From a bacterium 1XD42-76 (GTDB lineage: Bacteria; Bacillota; Clostridia; Lachnospirales; Lachnospiraceae): a stretch of DNA of 64,000 nucleotides. Shown piece after piece: positions 1 to 8,304 of this stretch. The notes below the pieces were generated by a model. It saw nothing but the letters and a program-made list of their open reading frames with translations, did not search any database and had not been told where the DNA came from. Position 1 is the first letter of the stretch. Each line of letters opens with the position of its first letter. A program made the position numbers and the translations under genes. Location of the stretch: assembly GCA_009917545.1 (NCBI GenBank), contig QZDW01000016.1, forward strand, positions 31,586 to 95,585, read 5' to 3'.

Positions 1-1533
1 TCGTTTGATAAGTCAGACAACGCTTCGGTAGAATACATTGCATGGCCTGCTCAGGTGATGCCGGTGGAATACTTCTACGGCCCCTGGAGCCTGATGTTTG
101 ATTCCGATATCACAGCAAAGCCAAGTAGTGTAAAGGTCACGATGGTAAATACGACGAACGGTGAGGAATATGTCCTGACGAATTCCGACAAATCTGTCAA
201 AGGGAAATACCTGAACGTGAATATGCCGGAAGGAAATATGCTGGGATATGGATACATGTCAGCACTTATTTTTCAGCCAGGCGTAACCTTCAAGGCCGGC
301 GATGTAGTCAATGTGACGATTACGGGGCTTAGCTCCGGTACAGTTGAATATACGGTACATTTCTTCTCCATGAAAGAAGAGACTCCGAATATTCCTCTCA
401 CAGGCCTTGTTGGAAATGAGACAGAAAAGACGATGAAGGTCGGCGATACCTGGCAGTTTAAGGTGACACCGAGTCCGGCAGGAGCCAATGACACAGATAT
501 GAGCAGGCTTCAGTGGACATCCTCCAACGATGCCGTTGCTTCTGTATCCGGTAATGGTCTCGTAACAGCAAAGGGCGCCGGAACCGCGACGATTACAGCG
601 ACTGTTAAAGGAATTTCTGCAAGTTGCAAGATCACAGTTACAGACCCGAACGCCAGTGGAGACGGGGAAAACAAACCGTCCGATGGTAATACCGGAAATC
701 AGGGCGGAAACAACACGGATAATACAGATAAACCTTCTGACGGAAATACCGGAAACCAGGGCGGAAACAACACGGATAATACAAACAAGCCTTCTGACGG
801 AAATACCGGAAATCAGGGCGGAAACAACACGGATAATACAGATAAACCTTCTGACGGAAATACCGGAAACCAGGGCGGAAACAACACGGATAATACAGAT
901 AAGCCCTCTGACGGTAATACTGGAAACCAGGGCGGAAACAGCTCAGATAATAATCAGGGCGGCGGAAGCAGCGATGATTCCGGCTCTGGCTGGTCCGCAG
1001 GTTCTTCCAAACCCAAAGGAAGTAAAAATGGCAGCGGCGGCAGTGGCAGCAGCCAGACAAACAGCAATCATAACAACAGCCAGAACAATTCAGGAACGAA
1101 GCCAAACCTTCCCTCCTATGTTACATACGGCTCCTGGACAGAACAGAATGGTTCCTGGACATTTGAGGATACGCAGGGTGTCAAGTATAGAAGCTGCTGG
1201 GCAGCTGTGTACAATCCATATGCTAATGTGAGTGCAGGTCAGCAGGAATATGACTGGTTCTTCTTTGATGAGGCCGGAAATATGAAAACAGGCTGGATGT
1301 TAGATGGCGATGGAAACTATTACTATTTGAACAATGAGTCCAACGGAACAAGAGGCAGTATGATGACAGGATGGTGCTGGATTCCGGATGCGAATGGCGT
1401 CAGAAAATGTTACTACTTAAATCCCAACTCAGACGGGACGAGAGGTAAGCTTCTTACGAATGCGTCGATCGGCGGATTTACCGTAAATGCAAACGGTGAG
1501 TGGGTTGTGGATGGCGTTGTTCAGACAAGGTAA
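1..1533 (+). CDS. wall-bound surface protein, C-terminal part (5' end outside window)
   Basis: The reading frame is open from base 1, so the true start lies outside the window. In order: an extracellular beta-rich segment of about 120 residues; a bacterial Ig-like (Big_2) domain at about residues 133-217, with the typical WTSSNDAVASV and GTATITAT strings; a low-complexity linker of five 19-residue repeats (KPSDGNTGNQGG core), then a Gly/Ser/Asn-rich stretch; and C-terminal aromatic wall-binding repeats (WFFFDEAGNMKTGWM, YYYLNNESNGTRG) of the choline-binding/glucan-binding type. These repeats usually hold exported proteins non-covalently on the cell wall. No catalytic domain is visible in the part present; the missing N-terminus could hold one, for example a CAP or protease domain. 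An intrinsic terminator follows at once. Confidence 0.85.
   Translation, partial: SFDKSDNASVEYIAWPAQVMPVEYFYGPWSLMFDSDITAKPSSVKVTMVNTTNGEEYVLTNSDKSVKGKYLNVNMPEGNMLGYGYMSALIFQPGVTFKAGDVVNVTITGLSSGTVEYTVHFFSMKEETPNIPLTGLVGNETEKTMKVGDTWQFKVTPSPAGANDTDMSRLQWTSSNDAVASVSGNGLVTAKGAGTATITATVKGISASCKITVTDPNASGDGENKPSDGNTGNQGGNNTDNTDKPSDGNTGNQGGNNTDNTNKPSDGNTGNQGGNNTDNTDKPSDGNTGNQGGNNTDNTDKPSDGNTGNQGGNSSDNNQGGGSSDDSGSGWSAGSSKPKGSKNGSGGSGSSQTNSNHNNSQNNSGTKPNLPSYVTYGSWTEQNGSWTFEDTQGVKYRSCWAAVYNPYANVSAGQQEYDWFFFDEAGNMKTGWMLDGDGNYYYLNNESNGTRGSMMTGWCWIPDANGVRKCYYLNPNSDGTRGKLLTNASIGGFTVNANGEWVVDGVVQTR
673..957 (+). repeat. five tandem 57-bp coding repeats
   Basis: Five consecutive 57-bp units encode a 19-residue linker (K-P-S-D-G-N-T-G-N-Q-G-G-N-N-T-D-N-T-D). 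Units 2-4 are nearly identical in DNA; the first and last have drifted. They form a flexible Asn/Gly-rich spacer between the Ig-like domain and the wall-binding repeats. Such arrays commonly vary in copy number by slippage or recombination. Confidence 0.9.
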
Positions 1534-1567
1534 ATTGCAGCAGCGATAAAATATTAAGAAAAATTAG

Positions 1568-1611
1568 AAAACGCCCTTTCCCGCATGAAAGTTTGGGAGA
1601 GGGCGTTTTTG
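1568..1611 (+). terminator. intrinsic terminator after the surface protein gene
   Basis: AAAACGCCCTTTCCC pairs with GGGAGAGGGCGTTTT across a short loop and runs into T residues, 35 bases after the stop codon. Confidence 0.85.
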
Positions 1612-1724
1612 CTATGTTGTTTGAACATTTGCTTTTAGTGATATAAAAGAAATATCATAAATATGTAAAGGTCAAAGGATATCTGAACCAGCAATATTTA
1701 AAAGAACTTTGATAAAAAAATCTT

Positions 1725-1750
1725 GTTGCAAAAAGTGTACTTTTTGCAAC
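1725..1750. promoter_or_regulatory. perfect 12-bp inverted repeat (operator or small terminator)
   Basis: GTTGCAAAAAGT, two bases, then ACTTTTTGCAAC: a perfect palindrome followed by TTTTTCTT. It sits in the 340-base gap between the surface protein and the DUF177-rpmF operon, about 150 bases upstream of that promoter. It could be a regulator binding site or a second terminator; the sequence does not decide. Confidence 0.5.
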
Positions 1751-1856
1751 TTTTTCTTATTGTGATATTCCACTATAAGATTAGTATAAAAGCTGAGAAA
1801 AGTCAATGAGAATTGTGCATTTTTACCCGGTTTTTGACAAAAGGTGAATCCATTTT

Positions 1857-1886
1857 AAATCCACAAGTTTCAAATCCACAAGTTTC
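1857..1886 (+). repeat. two exact tandem 15-bp repeats before the rpmF promoter
   Basis: AAATCCACAAGTTTC occurs twice head to tail and ends 11 bases before the -35 box at 1898. The position fits a binding site for a regulator, but no known operator is recognised. Confidence 0.55.
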
Positions 1887-1897
1887 TCTAAAACCGG

Positions 1898-1926
1898 TTG
1901 ACAAACCCTTCCATTGACGATATAAT
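1898..1926 (+). promoter_or_regulatory. consensus sigma-A promoter of the DUF177-rpmF operon
   Basis: TTGACA (1898-1903), a 17-base spacer, then TATAAT (1921-1926): a perfect match to the vegetative consensus, 26 bases before the DUF177 start codon. Confidence 0.9.
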
Positions 1927-1952
1927 ATCTTGGTGCGTATTAGGAGGATAAT

Positions 1953-2480
1953 ATGCTGATTAATTTATCCAAAGTTTTTACTCTGGAAGGAAAAGAGAAA
2001 ACCTGGGAGGTTCCTTTTGAAAAAAAGACTTTTTCAGGAGCTGGCGGGGAGTATCCTGTTGCGAACAGTGAACCGGTACGGATTATGGTAAAGAATCTGG
2101 GGAACCGCAAGCTGGCTTTGACGGGGGATACTTCTGTGACGCTTGCGTTAGAGTGTGCCCGATGCCTTGCGCCGGTGGGGTATACGTGTGAGCTTGTATT
2201 CGACGAGGAGCTGGATATGAGGGCAACGGATGCGGACAGGGTGAGAAATTTGGATGAACAGTCCTATTTGTCTGGCTATAATCTGGATGCAGACCAACTG
2301 GTTTGTAATGAACTTACCTTGAGCCTGCCTATGAAGGTCCTGTGCAAGGAAGATTGCAAAGGGATTTGTAATAGATGTGGAGCAAATCTCAATTTTGAGA
2401 CTTGTGACTGCGATACCAGGTCGCTTGATCCAAGGATGGCAGTTATCCAGGATATTTTCAAACAGTTTAAGGAGGTGTAA
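1953..2480 (+). CDS. yceD: DUF177 / YceD family protein
   Basis: 175-residue member of the DUF177 (YceD) family, which lies upstream of rpmF in most bacteria and is linked to 23S rRNA/large-subunit maturation. Cysteine pairs C-A-R-C in the middle and C-K-G-I-C-N-R-C near the end are typical of the clostridial form and may bind metal. The start ATG follows TAGGAGG by five bases and lies just downstream of the consensus promoter. rpmF starts three bases after its stop, so the two are surely co-transcribed. Confidence 0.9.
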   Translation: MLINLSKVFTLEGKEKTWEVPFEKKTFSGAGGEYPVANSEPVRIMVKNLGNRKLALTGDTSVTLALECARCLAPVGYTCELVFDEELDMRATDADRVRNLDEQSYLSGYNLDADQLVCNELTLSLPMKVLCKEDCKGICNRCGANLNFETCDCDTRSLDPRMAVIQDIFKQFKEV

Positions 2481-2483
2481 ACC

Positions 2484-2666
2484 ATGTCTATCTGTCCGAA
2501 AAATAAATCTTCTAAGGCTAGAAGAGACAGCCGCAGAGCAAATTGGAAGATGAGCGCTCCCAATTTGGTAAAGTGCAGTAAGTGCGGCGCGCTGATGATG
2601 CCCCACAGAGTCTGCAAGGCATGCGGCAGCTATAATAAGAGAGAGATCATTAAGGTTGAAGATTAA
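2484..2666 (+). CDS. rpmF: 50S ribosomal protein L32
   Basis: 60-residue L32 beginning MSICPKNKSSKARRDSRRA, with the zinc-ribbon pattern C-S-K-C-G ... C-K-A-C-G that marks the four-cysteine form of L32 (the paralogue kept when zinc is ample). AGGAGG lies just upstream, within the end of the DUF177 gene. In most Firmicutes plsX follows directly; here plsX is almost 10 kb away. Confidence 0.97.
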   Translation: MSICPKNKSSKARRDSRRANWKMSAPNLVKCSKCGALMMPHRVCKACGSYNKREIIKVED

Positions 2667-2709
2667 GATTTGAAAAATCATTAAAATGGATCAAAAGAGC
2701 AAACGGCGG

Positions 2710-2741
2710 GCTTCTGGGGATTTTCCTCAGAAGCCTTTGTT
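2710..2741 (+). terminator. intrinsic terminator after rpmF
   Basis: GCTTCTGGGGA pairs, with G-T wobbles, with TCCTCAGAAGC across a short T loop and is followed by CTTTGTTT, 44 bases after the rpmF stop. It closes the two-gene operon. Confidence 0.75.
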
Positions 2742-2744
2742 TAT

Positions 2745-3071
2745 ATGACAGACATTCTTGTGTTCTATGGTGAAAATCCACATAGGCGTAACCGCCGACA
2801 AACTTTAAAAGCAGAGACGATGTGCTCATTCGGTTGCTGCACTTTGAATATTTGTCCTTTGATGAAAAGACTTCAGAAGTGTTTATTCCTAACCGGGAGA
2901 TTGCCAGGGAGTTTTATGAGGTCAGTAAAAGCTGGCAGCTGGGACGAACCGATCCAGGCGCTGGAGTGTTCGGACAGCATTGCACGGTTATGGAGAACGT
3001 GGCATCCGGACGATTATTTTTGGATTCATTGTATTTTGGGCGAGAGTTGTCTACACTATTTGGGTGAGTGA
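2745..3071 (+). pseudogene. remnant of an AAA-ATPase-like / PD-(D/E)XK family protein
   Basis: One frame from 2822 encodes a string like LSFDEKTSEVFIPNREIAREF, matching the C-terminal part of the clostridial AAA-ATPase-like proteins (DUF1703 type), where 'Y-x-x-Y/F-D-x-x-T-x-E-V-x-I-P-N-x-E-I' is conserved. The continuation (AGSWDEPIQALECSD) is found only in the next frame, so a frameshift near 2925 is needed. The N-terminal ATPase part is absent. These genes are numerous and often decayed in Lachnospiraceae. Identification is from motif memory only. Confidence 0.5.
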
Positions 3072-3233
3072 AATGTTATCCGGAGAAAATGCATTTTTTC
3101 AGGAACATTCGGGTGAAGTATGAAAGAATGCGATCGCGGACAGAGCCCGGTTGACGACTGGTGCAGGAGGCCACAGCGAGTGCCAGATTCCGGCCGGGGG
3201 CTGCAGATGAAAGACAGAGAAGGAGGACAACAT

Positions 3234-4160
3234 ATGGAAGCGATTATTCTCGATCATGTTGGCAAGACGTTTTCCTGTGGAAAAAGAGCCGTGGACTCAG
3301 TGAGCCTCAGCCTGGAGGAAGGGGAAGTCTTTGGTTTCCTGGGGCCAAATGGTGCCGGGAAAACTACGACGGTGAAGCTGCTCAATGGGATGCTGATGCC
3401 CACAGAGGGGACCTGCAAAGTATTTGATATGGATCCGGCCGAAGAGCCGGAGAAGGTCCACGCCTGTTCCGGCGTAGTGACAGAGCATGCACAGATGTAT
3501 GATACAATGACCGGACTTCAAAATCTGGTATTTTACGGGACAGTTTTCGGCCTGAATGCCGCTGAGAGCGAGAAAAGAGGGAGGCAGCTTCTAAAGCAGA
3601 TGGAGCTGGAGGAAGCTGCAGACAGGAAGCTTTCCACTTATTCTACCGGTATGCGGCAGCGGCTTTCTCTGGCAAGGGCGCTGGTCCATGAACCGAGGAT
3701 CCTGTTTCTGGATGAACCGACCTCAGGTCTGGATCCGGAGAGTGCAAGAAATGTCCATGTTATGATACGAAGGCTGGCAGAGGAAAAGGGAATTACGGTG
3801 TTTCTCTGCACCCATCAGCTGCGTTACGCCCAGGAGATCTGCACCCGTTACGGCCTGATGGATCAGGGACGTCTGCTCGCGGAGGGAACGCTTGAGGATT
3901 TTCGGAAAAAACAGGGCTCCGGGATCACTGTGGAAATTGAGGCGGATGGTATGCCGGAAGGACTGGCCTGCCGTCGGATAACGCCTGTGAGGTTTGAGGT
4001 CAGGGTCCGGACGCGTGAGGAGATACCGGAAATCGTCCAGAGGATTTTGACGGCCGGAAAGCGGATTTATCATATCTCATCCTGCCAGCCGTCTCTCGAG
4101 GACATATATTTTGCACTGACAAAGAATGGAAAGGAAAACAGGGAGGAGAAAGAGCTATGA
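3234..4160 (+). CDS. ABC transporter ATP-binding protein
   Basis: 308-residue ATPase of the ABC-2 exporter type. Visible motifs: Walker A G-P-N-G-A-G-K-T-T, signature Y-S-T-G-M-R-Q-R-L, Walker B ILFLDEPTSGLD, and the switch histidine in FLCTHQL. A longer in-frame start exists at 3120, but ATG 3234 is preferred because AGGAGG lies seven bases upstream and the protein then begins at the family's usual position (MEAIILDHVGKTF). The stop overlaps the permease start (ATGA), so the two are translationally coupled. The substrate cannot be told from sequence. Confidence 0.93.
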   Translation: MEAIILDHVGKTFSCGKRAVDSVSLSLEEGEVFGFLGPNGAGKTTTVKLLNGMLMPTEGTCKVFDMDPAEEPEKVHACSGVVTEHAQMYDTMTGLQNLVFYGTVFGLNAAESEKRGRQLLKQMELEEAADRKLSTYSTGMRQRLSLARALVHEPRILFLDEPTSGLDPESARNVHVMIRRLAEEKGITVFLCTHQLRYAQEICTRYGLMDQGRLLAEGTLEDFRKKQGSGITVEIEADGMPEGLACRRITPVRFEVRVRTREEIPEIVQRILTAGKRIYHISSCQPSLEDIYFALTKNGKENREEKEL

Positions 4161-4942
4161 ACACACAGATGCTTGCGGTTATCAAAAAAGACCTGCGGGG
4201 AATCACTTCTAACCGGCGTATGGTGATTACACTGTTGATCGTCCCTCTGGTTATGACTGTGTTTCTCCCTACCGTTTTTGTTTTTATTCCGTATCTTGCA
4301 CCAGAACAGGGGGAGGACTTTCGAGGCATGGTGGAAATGCTGCCATTGGCAGAAACCGGCGAAGGTATGCATAAAAGTATGATCCGCCTGATCTTAAATT
4401 ATATCCTGCCGGTGTTTTTTCTGATTATTCCTATTATGTCATCTTGTGTGATGTCGGCGTCGTCCTTTGTGGGAGAAAAGGAGAAACGGACCCTGGAAAC
4501 TCTTTTATACAGCCCGCTTTCAGTGAAGCAGATTTTCACAGCCAAGGTGATGGCGTCGCTTCTTCTGAGTATGTCTGTTTCCCTTCTTTCTTTTTTGGCT
4601 ATGCTTGTGGTTTTGGAAACAGAAACATGGCTGATCACCGGCAGCATAGTGATGCCGGATGGAAAATGGCTGATTATTATGTTGCTTGTTGCACCGGCAG
4701 TATCGCTGACAGCCATCACTCTGACTGTCCGCGTGTCCGCCAGGGCAAAGAGCGTGGAGGACGCACAGCAGGGAGCGGCCTTTCTGCTGATGCCGGTGGT
4801 ACTTTTGCTGGCAGGACAGTTCATGGGGATTCTGCTTGTCAGTGCATGGCTCCTGATTCTTGTGGGCATCCTGTGCGCCCTGTGTGGGATATGGCTGCTG
4901 AAAAAATCTATGTACGGTTTCCAATATGAAGCCCTGCTATAG
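4157..4942 (+). CDS. ABC-2 type permease
   Basis: 261-residue membrane protein with about six hydrophobic segments. It carries the E-K-E-K-R-T-L-E-T-L-L motif after the second/third segment that is characteristic of ABC-2/NatB-type permeases (the coupling helix region). It starts within the stop of the ATPase gene. The pair would export a drug, ion or lipid-like compound. The XRE regulator just downstream has its own promoter. Confidence 0.9.
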   Translation: MNTQMLAVIKKDLRGITSNRRMVITLLIVPLVMTVFLPTVFVFIPYLAPEQGEDFRGMVEMLPLAETGEGMHKSMIRLILNYILPVFFLIIPIMSSCVMSASSFVGEKEKRTLETLLYSPLSVKQIFTAKVMASLLLSMSVSLLSFLAMLVVLETETWLITGSIVMPDGKWLIIMLLVAPAVSLTAITLTVRVSARAKSVEDAQQGAAFLLMPVVLLLAGQFMGILLVSAWLLILVGILCALCGIWLLKKSMYGFQYEALL

Positions 4943-5026
4943 AAAATGTGTCGGTTGACTGGCGGCTTTGAACAAAGTGGGACAGACTCAGCCCTCTGAC
5001 CCTCTGAAAACTCTACGGAGCGTTGA

Positions 5027-5054
5027 TTGAAATCTCTTTTTCCGGTGCTATAAT
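5027..5054 (+). promoter_or_regulatory. promoter of the XRE regulator gene
   Basis: TTGAAA (5027-5032), a 16-base spacer, then TATAAT (5049-5054). GAGAGGAG ribosome binding site and ATG 5078 follow, giving a short leader. Confidence 0.65.
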
Positions 5055-5077
5055 GACAGTGAGAGGAGCAATAAGAA

Positions 5078-5662
5078 ATGGATCATACAAAAATAGGACA
5101 GCTGATCTACAGGCTGCGTAAGGAAAAGCACCTCACCCAGCAGCAGCTGGCAGATCAAATCGGAATCAGCGATAAAACAGTCTCTAAATGGGAGCGGGGG
5201 TTAGGATGCCCGGATGTGTCGTTCCTTCTGGAACTGTCAGGATTTTTTAATGTGGATCTCGAAAAACTGCTTTCCGGTCAGCTGGATGAAAATGAGATTT
5301 CAGGAGGTAATATGAAAAGAATGAAGTTTTATGTCTGCCCTGTCTGCGGGAATCTTGTCACGGCAGCAGCAGAAGCAGGGATTTCCTGTTGCGGTAAAAA
5401 ATTAGAACCAATGGTGCCCAGAAAAGCAGATGAGGGAGAACAGCTCAATGTGGATACCATCGAAAATGAATATTTTATCACCAGCAGGCATCCAATGGAG
5501 CGTTCCCATTACCTTGCATTTGTGGCTCTGGTAACCGGGGACAGTGTGATCCTGCGAAGGCAGTACCCGGAATGGGAATTGCAGACGAGGGTTCCTGTTC
5601 TGCCGCATGGAACTCTGTTTTGGTATTGTACGGAGCATGGGCTGTTTTACCAGAAACTTTAG
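5078..5662 (+). CDS. XRE-family regulator with C-terminal desulfoferrodoxin-like domain
   Basis: 194 residues. Residues 8-62 form a Cro/C1-type helix-turn-helix (LTQQQLADQIGISDKTVSKWERG). From about residue 85 there is a metal-site segment, C-P-V-C-G-N then G-I-S-C-C-G-K, like the N-terminal iron centre of desulfoferrodoxin. It is followed by R-H-P-M-E-R-S-H-Y-L-A-F, which keeps the H-P-M-x-x-x-H ligand pattern of superoxide reductases. The arrangement suggests a regulator that senses iron, oxygen or superoxide. Whether the domain is catalytic is unknown; a reductase-type C-x-x-H ligand pair may correspond to C-T-E-H near the end (WYCTEHGLFY). Confidence 0.85.
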   Translation: MDHTKIGQLIYRLRKEKHLTQQQLADQIGISDKTVSKWERGLGCPDVSFLLELSGFFNVDLEKLLSGQLDENEISGGNMKRMKFYVCPVCGNLVTAAAEAGISCCGKKLEPMVPRKADEGEQLNVDTIENEYFITSRHPMERSHYLAFVALVTGDSVILRRQYPEWELQTRVPVLPHGTLFWYCTEHGLFYQKL

Positions 5663-5706
5663 ATTGCCTTTTTTTCACCAATCGACACTTGTAAGGAACC
5701 CCCCGA

Positions 5707-5815
5707 TAGCCTTCCTGTGTTCCAGGTGAGCAACATCGCCATGAATGAAAGGAATCCATGCGCATTTGGCATCCCTGAATCTATGCCGCCTGACGGCGGC
5801 GAGACTTTCATAGTA
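5707..5815 (-). repeat. dispersed ~107-bp hairpin repeat, copy 1
   Basis: Reverse-oriented copy of the repeat family described at 8443-8763: it contains the complement of TGAAAGTC, the GCCGCC/GGCGGC hairpin and ATGCCAAATGCGC. Lies between the XRE regulator and the PTS IIC-like gene. Confidence 0.8.
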
Positions 5816-5963
5816 ATAATGCAATAGGGAGAGGAAAAAATTGATAAAAAAATAACAAAAAAGTAGAAATTTCTTTGTTTTCCTTGCTTTTTTCTGACAT
5901 TTATGCCAGAATACAGTAACTAAAATGAACGTTATTTTTTTAACGGAATTGGGAGGATGCTGT

Positions 5964-7004
5964 ATGAATACAACAGGGAAACGCAAGGAGACATGGAAGG
6001 AGTATTTGGAACGTAAGCAGATCCGCTTTACTGTACAGACGTACCTGATTGATGCACTGGGGGCGATGGCCTTCGGATTGTTTGCTTCCCTTTTGATCGG
6101 CACGATTTTTTCTACGCTGGGGGACAAGACGGGAGTGGAAATCTTTACGACGATTGCTGCCTATGCCAAGAGCGCGACCGGAGCAGCGCTTGGTGTTTCC
6201 ATCGCCTATGCTTTAAAAGCGCCGCAGCTCGTTTTATTCTCGGCGGCTACAGTCGGGATTGCAGGCAATGAGCTCGGCGGGCCAGTTGGTGCCCTGGTGG
6301 CAACGATTGTGGCGGTGGAGCTCGGTAAGCTGGTATCCAAAGAGACACGGGTCGATATTCTGGTGACGCCCGGCGTGACGATCATTTCCGGCGTCCTGGC
6401 AGCTCAGTTTGTGGGGCCGGGGGTGTCGCAGTTTATGACCCTGTTCGGAAATATGGTAAAGACAGCCACGGAAATGCAGCCGTTTTTCATGGGGATCCTG
6501 GTCTCGGCATTGATTGGTATCGCGCTTACGCTTCCAATTAGCAGCGCGGCGATCTGCATTATGTTAAGCCTGGACGGAATTGCCGGCGGCGCTGCCACGG
6601 CGGGCTGCTGTGCGCAGATGATCGGCTTTGCCGTCATGAGTTTTAAAGAAAACGGCTGGGGCGGGCTGCTGGCGCAGGGTCTTGGGACATCTATGCTGCA
6701 AATGGGGAATATTGTAAAGAATCCTAAAATCTGGATTCCGCCGACACTGGCTTCGATGATTACCGGACCCGTTTCCACAATGGTGTTCCGACTGGAAAAT
6801 ATTCCGGCTGGCTCCGGCATGGGAACCTGCGGCCTTGTGGGCCCCATTGGTATCTACACAGCCATGACAGACGGCGGCGTCAATATGTGGCTGGGAATTC
6901 TTCTGGTGTGTTTTGTGCTTCCGGCTGCTCTTACGTTTCTCTTTGGTGAGCTCCTCCGCAGAACCGGGGGGATCCAAGACGGGGATTTGAAACTCGACTT
7001 GTAG
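5964..7004 (+). CDS. PTS IIC-like membrane transporter (PTS_EIIC_2 type)
   Basis: 346-residue polytopic membrane protein of the stand-alone PTS EIIC_2 family (PF13303-like), rich in Gly/Ala helices. Blocks such as VGIAGNELGGPVGALVAT and LPISSAAICIMLSLDG are typical of that family. No IIA or IIB partner is nearby, so sugar phosphotransfer is unproven; such orphan proteins may be facilitators. ATG 5964 is chosen because GGGAGG lies seven bases upstream; the longer in-frame start at 5925 has no such site. The next gene begins 16 bases downstream and is probably co-transcribed. Confidence 0.8.
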   Translation: MNTTGKRKETWKEYLERKQIRFTVQTYLIDALGAMAFGLFASLLIGTIFSTLGDKTGVEIFTTIAAYAKSATGAALGVSIAYALKAPQLVLFSAATVGIAGNELGGPVGALVATIVAVELGKLVSKETRVDILVTPGVTIISGVLAAQFVGPGVSQFMTLFGNMVKTATEMQPFFMGILVSALIGIALTLPISSAAICIMLSLDGIAGGAATAGCCAQMIGFAVMSFKENGWGGLLAQGLGTSMLQMGNIVKNPKIWIPPTLASMITGPVSTMVFRLENIPAGSGMGTCGLVGPIGIYTAMTDGGVNMWLGILLVCFVLPAALTFLFGELLRRTGGIQDGDLKLDL

Positions 7005-7020
7005 GAAATGAGGTTGCGTT

Positions 7021-8178
7021 ATGAAGAACTATGCAGAACAGTTCGGCTACGACAGAAGAACAGGAAAACAGTGGGCACAGACAGGCAGAATGCTGCATGC
7101 GCCTGACGGCAGATGCCGCACATATATGCAGATTCTGGCAGTATGCCTGATGCTGCTTTTCCCGGCAAAGACAGTATATGCAGAAGAGACAGCACGATTG
7201 CAGGAAACGGCGGAAGAGACAAACACAGGCGGCGAAAGCAGCCAGACAGGGGCGACAGGTCTCTGGCAGTATTTGCAGGAATTTGGAGAAAAGACAACGC
7301 AAAGCGGCTGGTCGTCAGGAGAGGATCTCTGGCAGTATTTGACAGCGCTTGGGGAAACCGTCCGCAGCGGCGAGGGACAGGGGGGAGATTTCTGGCAGCA
7401 TTTGACAGGACTTGGGGAAGTGATCTGCAGCGACTGGATGCAGGAGGAGGAACTGCGGCAGTATCTGACAGCGATCGGAGAGACAGCGCATGGAGCCTGG
7501 GTACAGAGCGGGGACTTCTGGCAGTATGTATGGAAGCCGGGAACATTCGTCCGTGATGGCTGGATTCGGGATAACGGTGTCTGGTATTATTTTGACAGTG
7601 AGGGAAACATGGCTGCCGGCACTACGATGGAGATTCACGGACATTCCTATTCCTTTGATGAAAGCGGGGCCTGGACAGAAGCACCGGGGGCGGTACAGCC
7701 GTTTGCCAGCCTGGCATGCGGGCGGTTTGAGAATTCTGTGTATGAGCATCCCTGGGCCGGGGTTCGCCTCACGCTCCCTGAGAATACGCTTGTGTGGAGT
7801 GAGGATATGCTTTCTGGTCTCTCTGCGTTTGATTATATCCCGAGTTATTATGATTTTCTGGCTGTGATTCCGGGCAAAATGGCGATTGGGATGGTGGTAC
7901 AGTATAATAACGATCCGCTAGAGAGGATTTTGGAGGACGATCGGGCAGTGTTCTCTGACTTCTGGGGAACGTTCGATTTTGAGCCGTCCGAGCCAGAGGA
8001 AGTGACGGTGGCCGGATATCCCTGTAAGAGAATCTCCTGCCAGCCGTTTGGCACTATGCATCTGGACGCGTACCTGCACCAGAAGGACAACAAAGTGTGG
8101 TACCTTCTTGTACTCGCACCGGAGGAACAAGGGAAGGCAGTCAGGGAAATGATGGCTTCAGTTGTGCCGGCGGGGTAA
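7021..8178 (+). CDS. secreted protein with 21-residue W-Q-Y-L repeats and a wall-binding motif
   Basis: 385 residues. After a long N-terminus comes a signal-peptide core (MQILAVCLMLLFPAKTVYA, cut near residue 54). Residues 81-165 consist of four to five degenerate 21-residue units with the core (L/F)-W-Q-Y-L-T-x-L-G-E. A choline-binding-like motif follows (WIRDNGVWYYFDSEGNMAAG), then a globular C-terminal domain of about 150 residues that I do not recognise. ATG 7021 has TGAGG seven bases upstream. A shorter start at 7126 would put the signal peptide at the very N-terminus and cannot be excluded. Probably a surface protein. Confidence 0.75.
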   Translation: MKNYAEQFGYDRRTGKQWAQTGRMLHAPDGRCRTYMQILAVCLMLLFPAKTVYAEETARLQETAEETNTGGESSQTGATGLWQYLQEFGEKTTQSGWSSGEDLWQYLTALGETVRSGEGQGGDFWQHLTGLGEVICSDWMQEEELRQYLTAIGETAHGAWVQSGDFWQYVWKPGTFVRDGWIRDNGVWYYFDSEGNMAAGTTMEIHGHSYSFDESGAWTEAPGAVQPFASLACGRFENSVYEHPWAGVRLTLPENTLVWSEDMLSGLSAFDYIPSYYDFLAVIPGKMAIGMVVQYNNDPLERILEDDRAVFSDFWGTFDFEPSEPEEVTVAGYPCKRISCQPFGTMHLDAYLHQKDNKVWYLLVLAPEEQGKAVREMMASVVPAG

Positions 8179-8224
8179 GAATTGCCGCTTCCTTTGAACA
8201 GGGGATACTACAAAAATCAGGATT

Positions 8225-8277
8225 GGGAAAGTCATGCTGACGACCTTGTTCTGCCAAGGACGTGACATGACTTTCCC
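8225..8277. other. long stem-loop with 12-bp perfect outer arms
   Basis: GGGAAAGTCATG pairs perfectly with CATGACTTTCCC, with further partial pairing inside (ACCTTG/CAAGG). No T run follows on either strand, so it is not a typical terminator. It lies between the secreted protein gene and the pyrG promoter; role unknown. Confidence 0.6.
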
Positions 8278-8304
8278 GCAAATGCAAAAAAAGAAAAAAG
8301 GGGC

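Noticed and set aside
638..1231. Two long frames overlapping the surface protein repeats
   Set aside because: They arise from the 57-bp repeat read in other frames; the plus frame with signal-type wall-binding repeats is clearly the gene.
3120..3233. Upstream extension of the ABC ATPase
   Set aside because: ATG 3234 has AGGAGG at seven bases and fits the family's N-terminus; the extension has no similarity.
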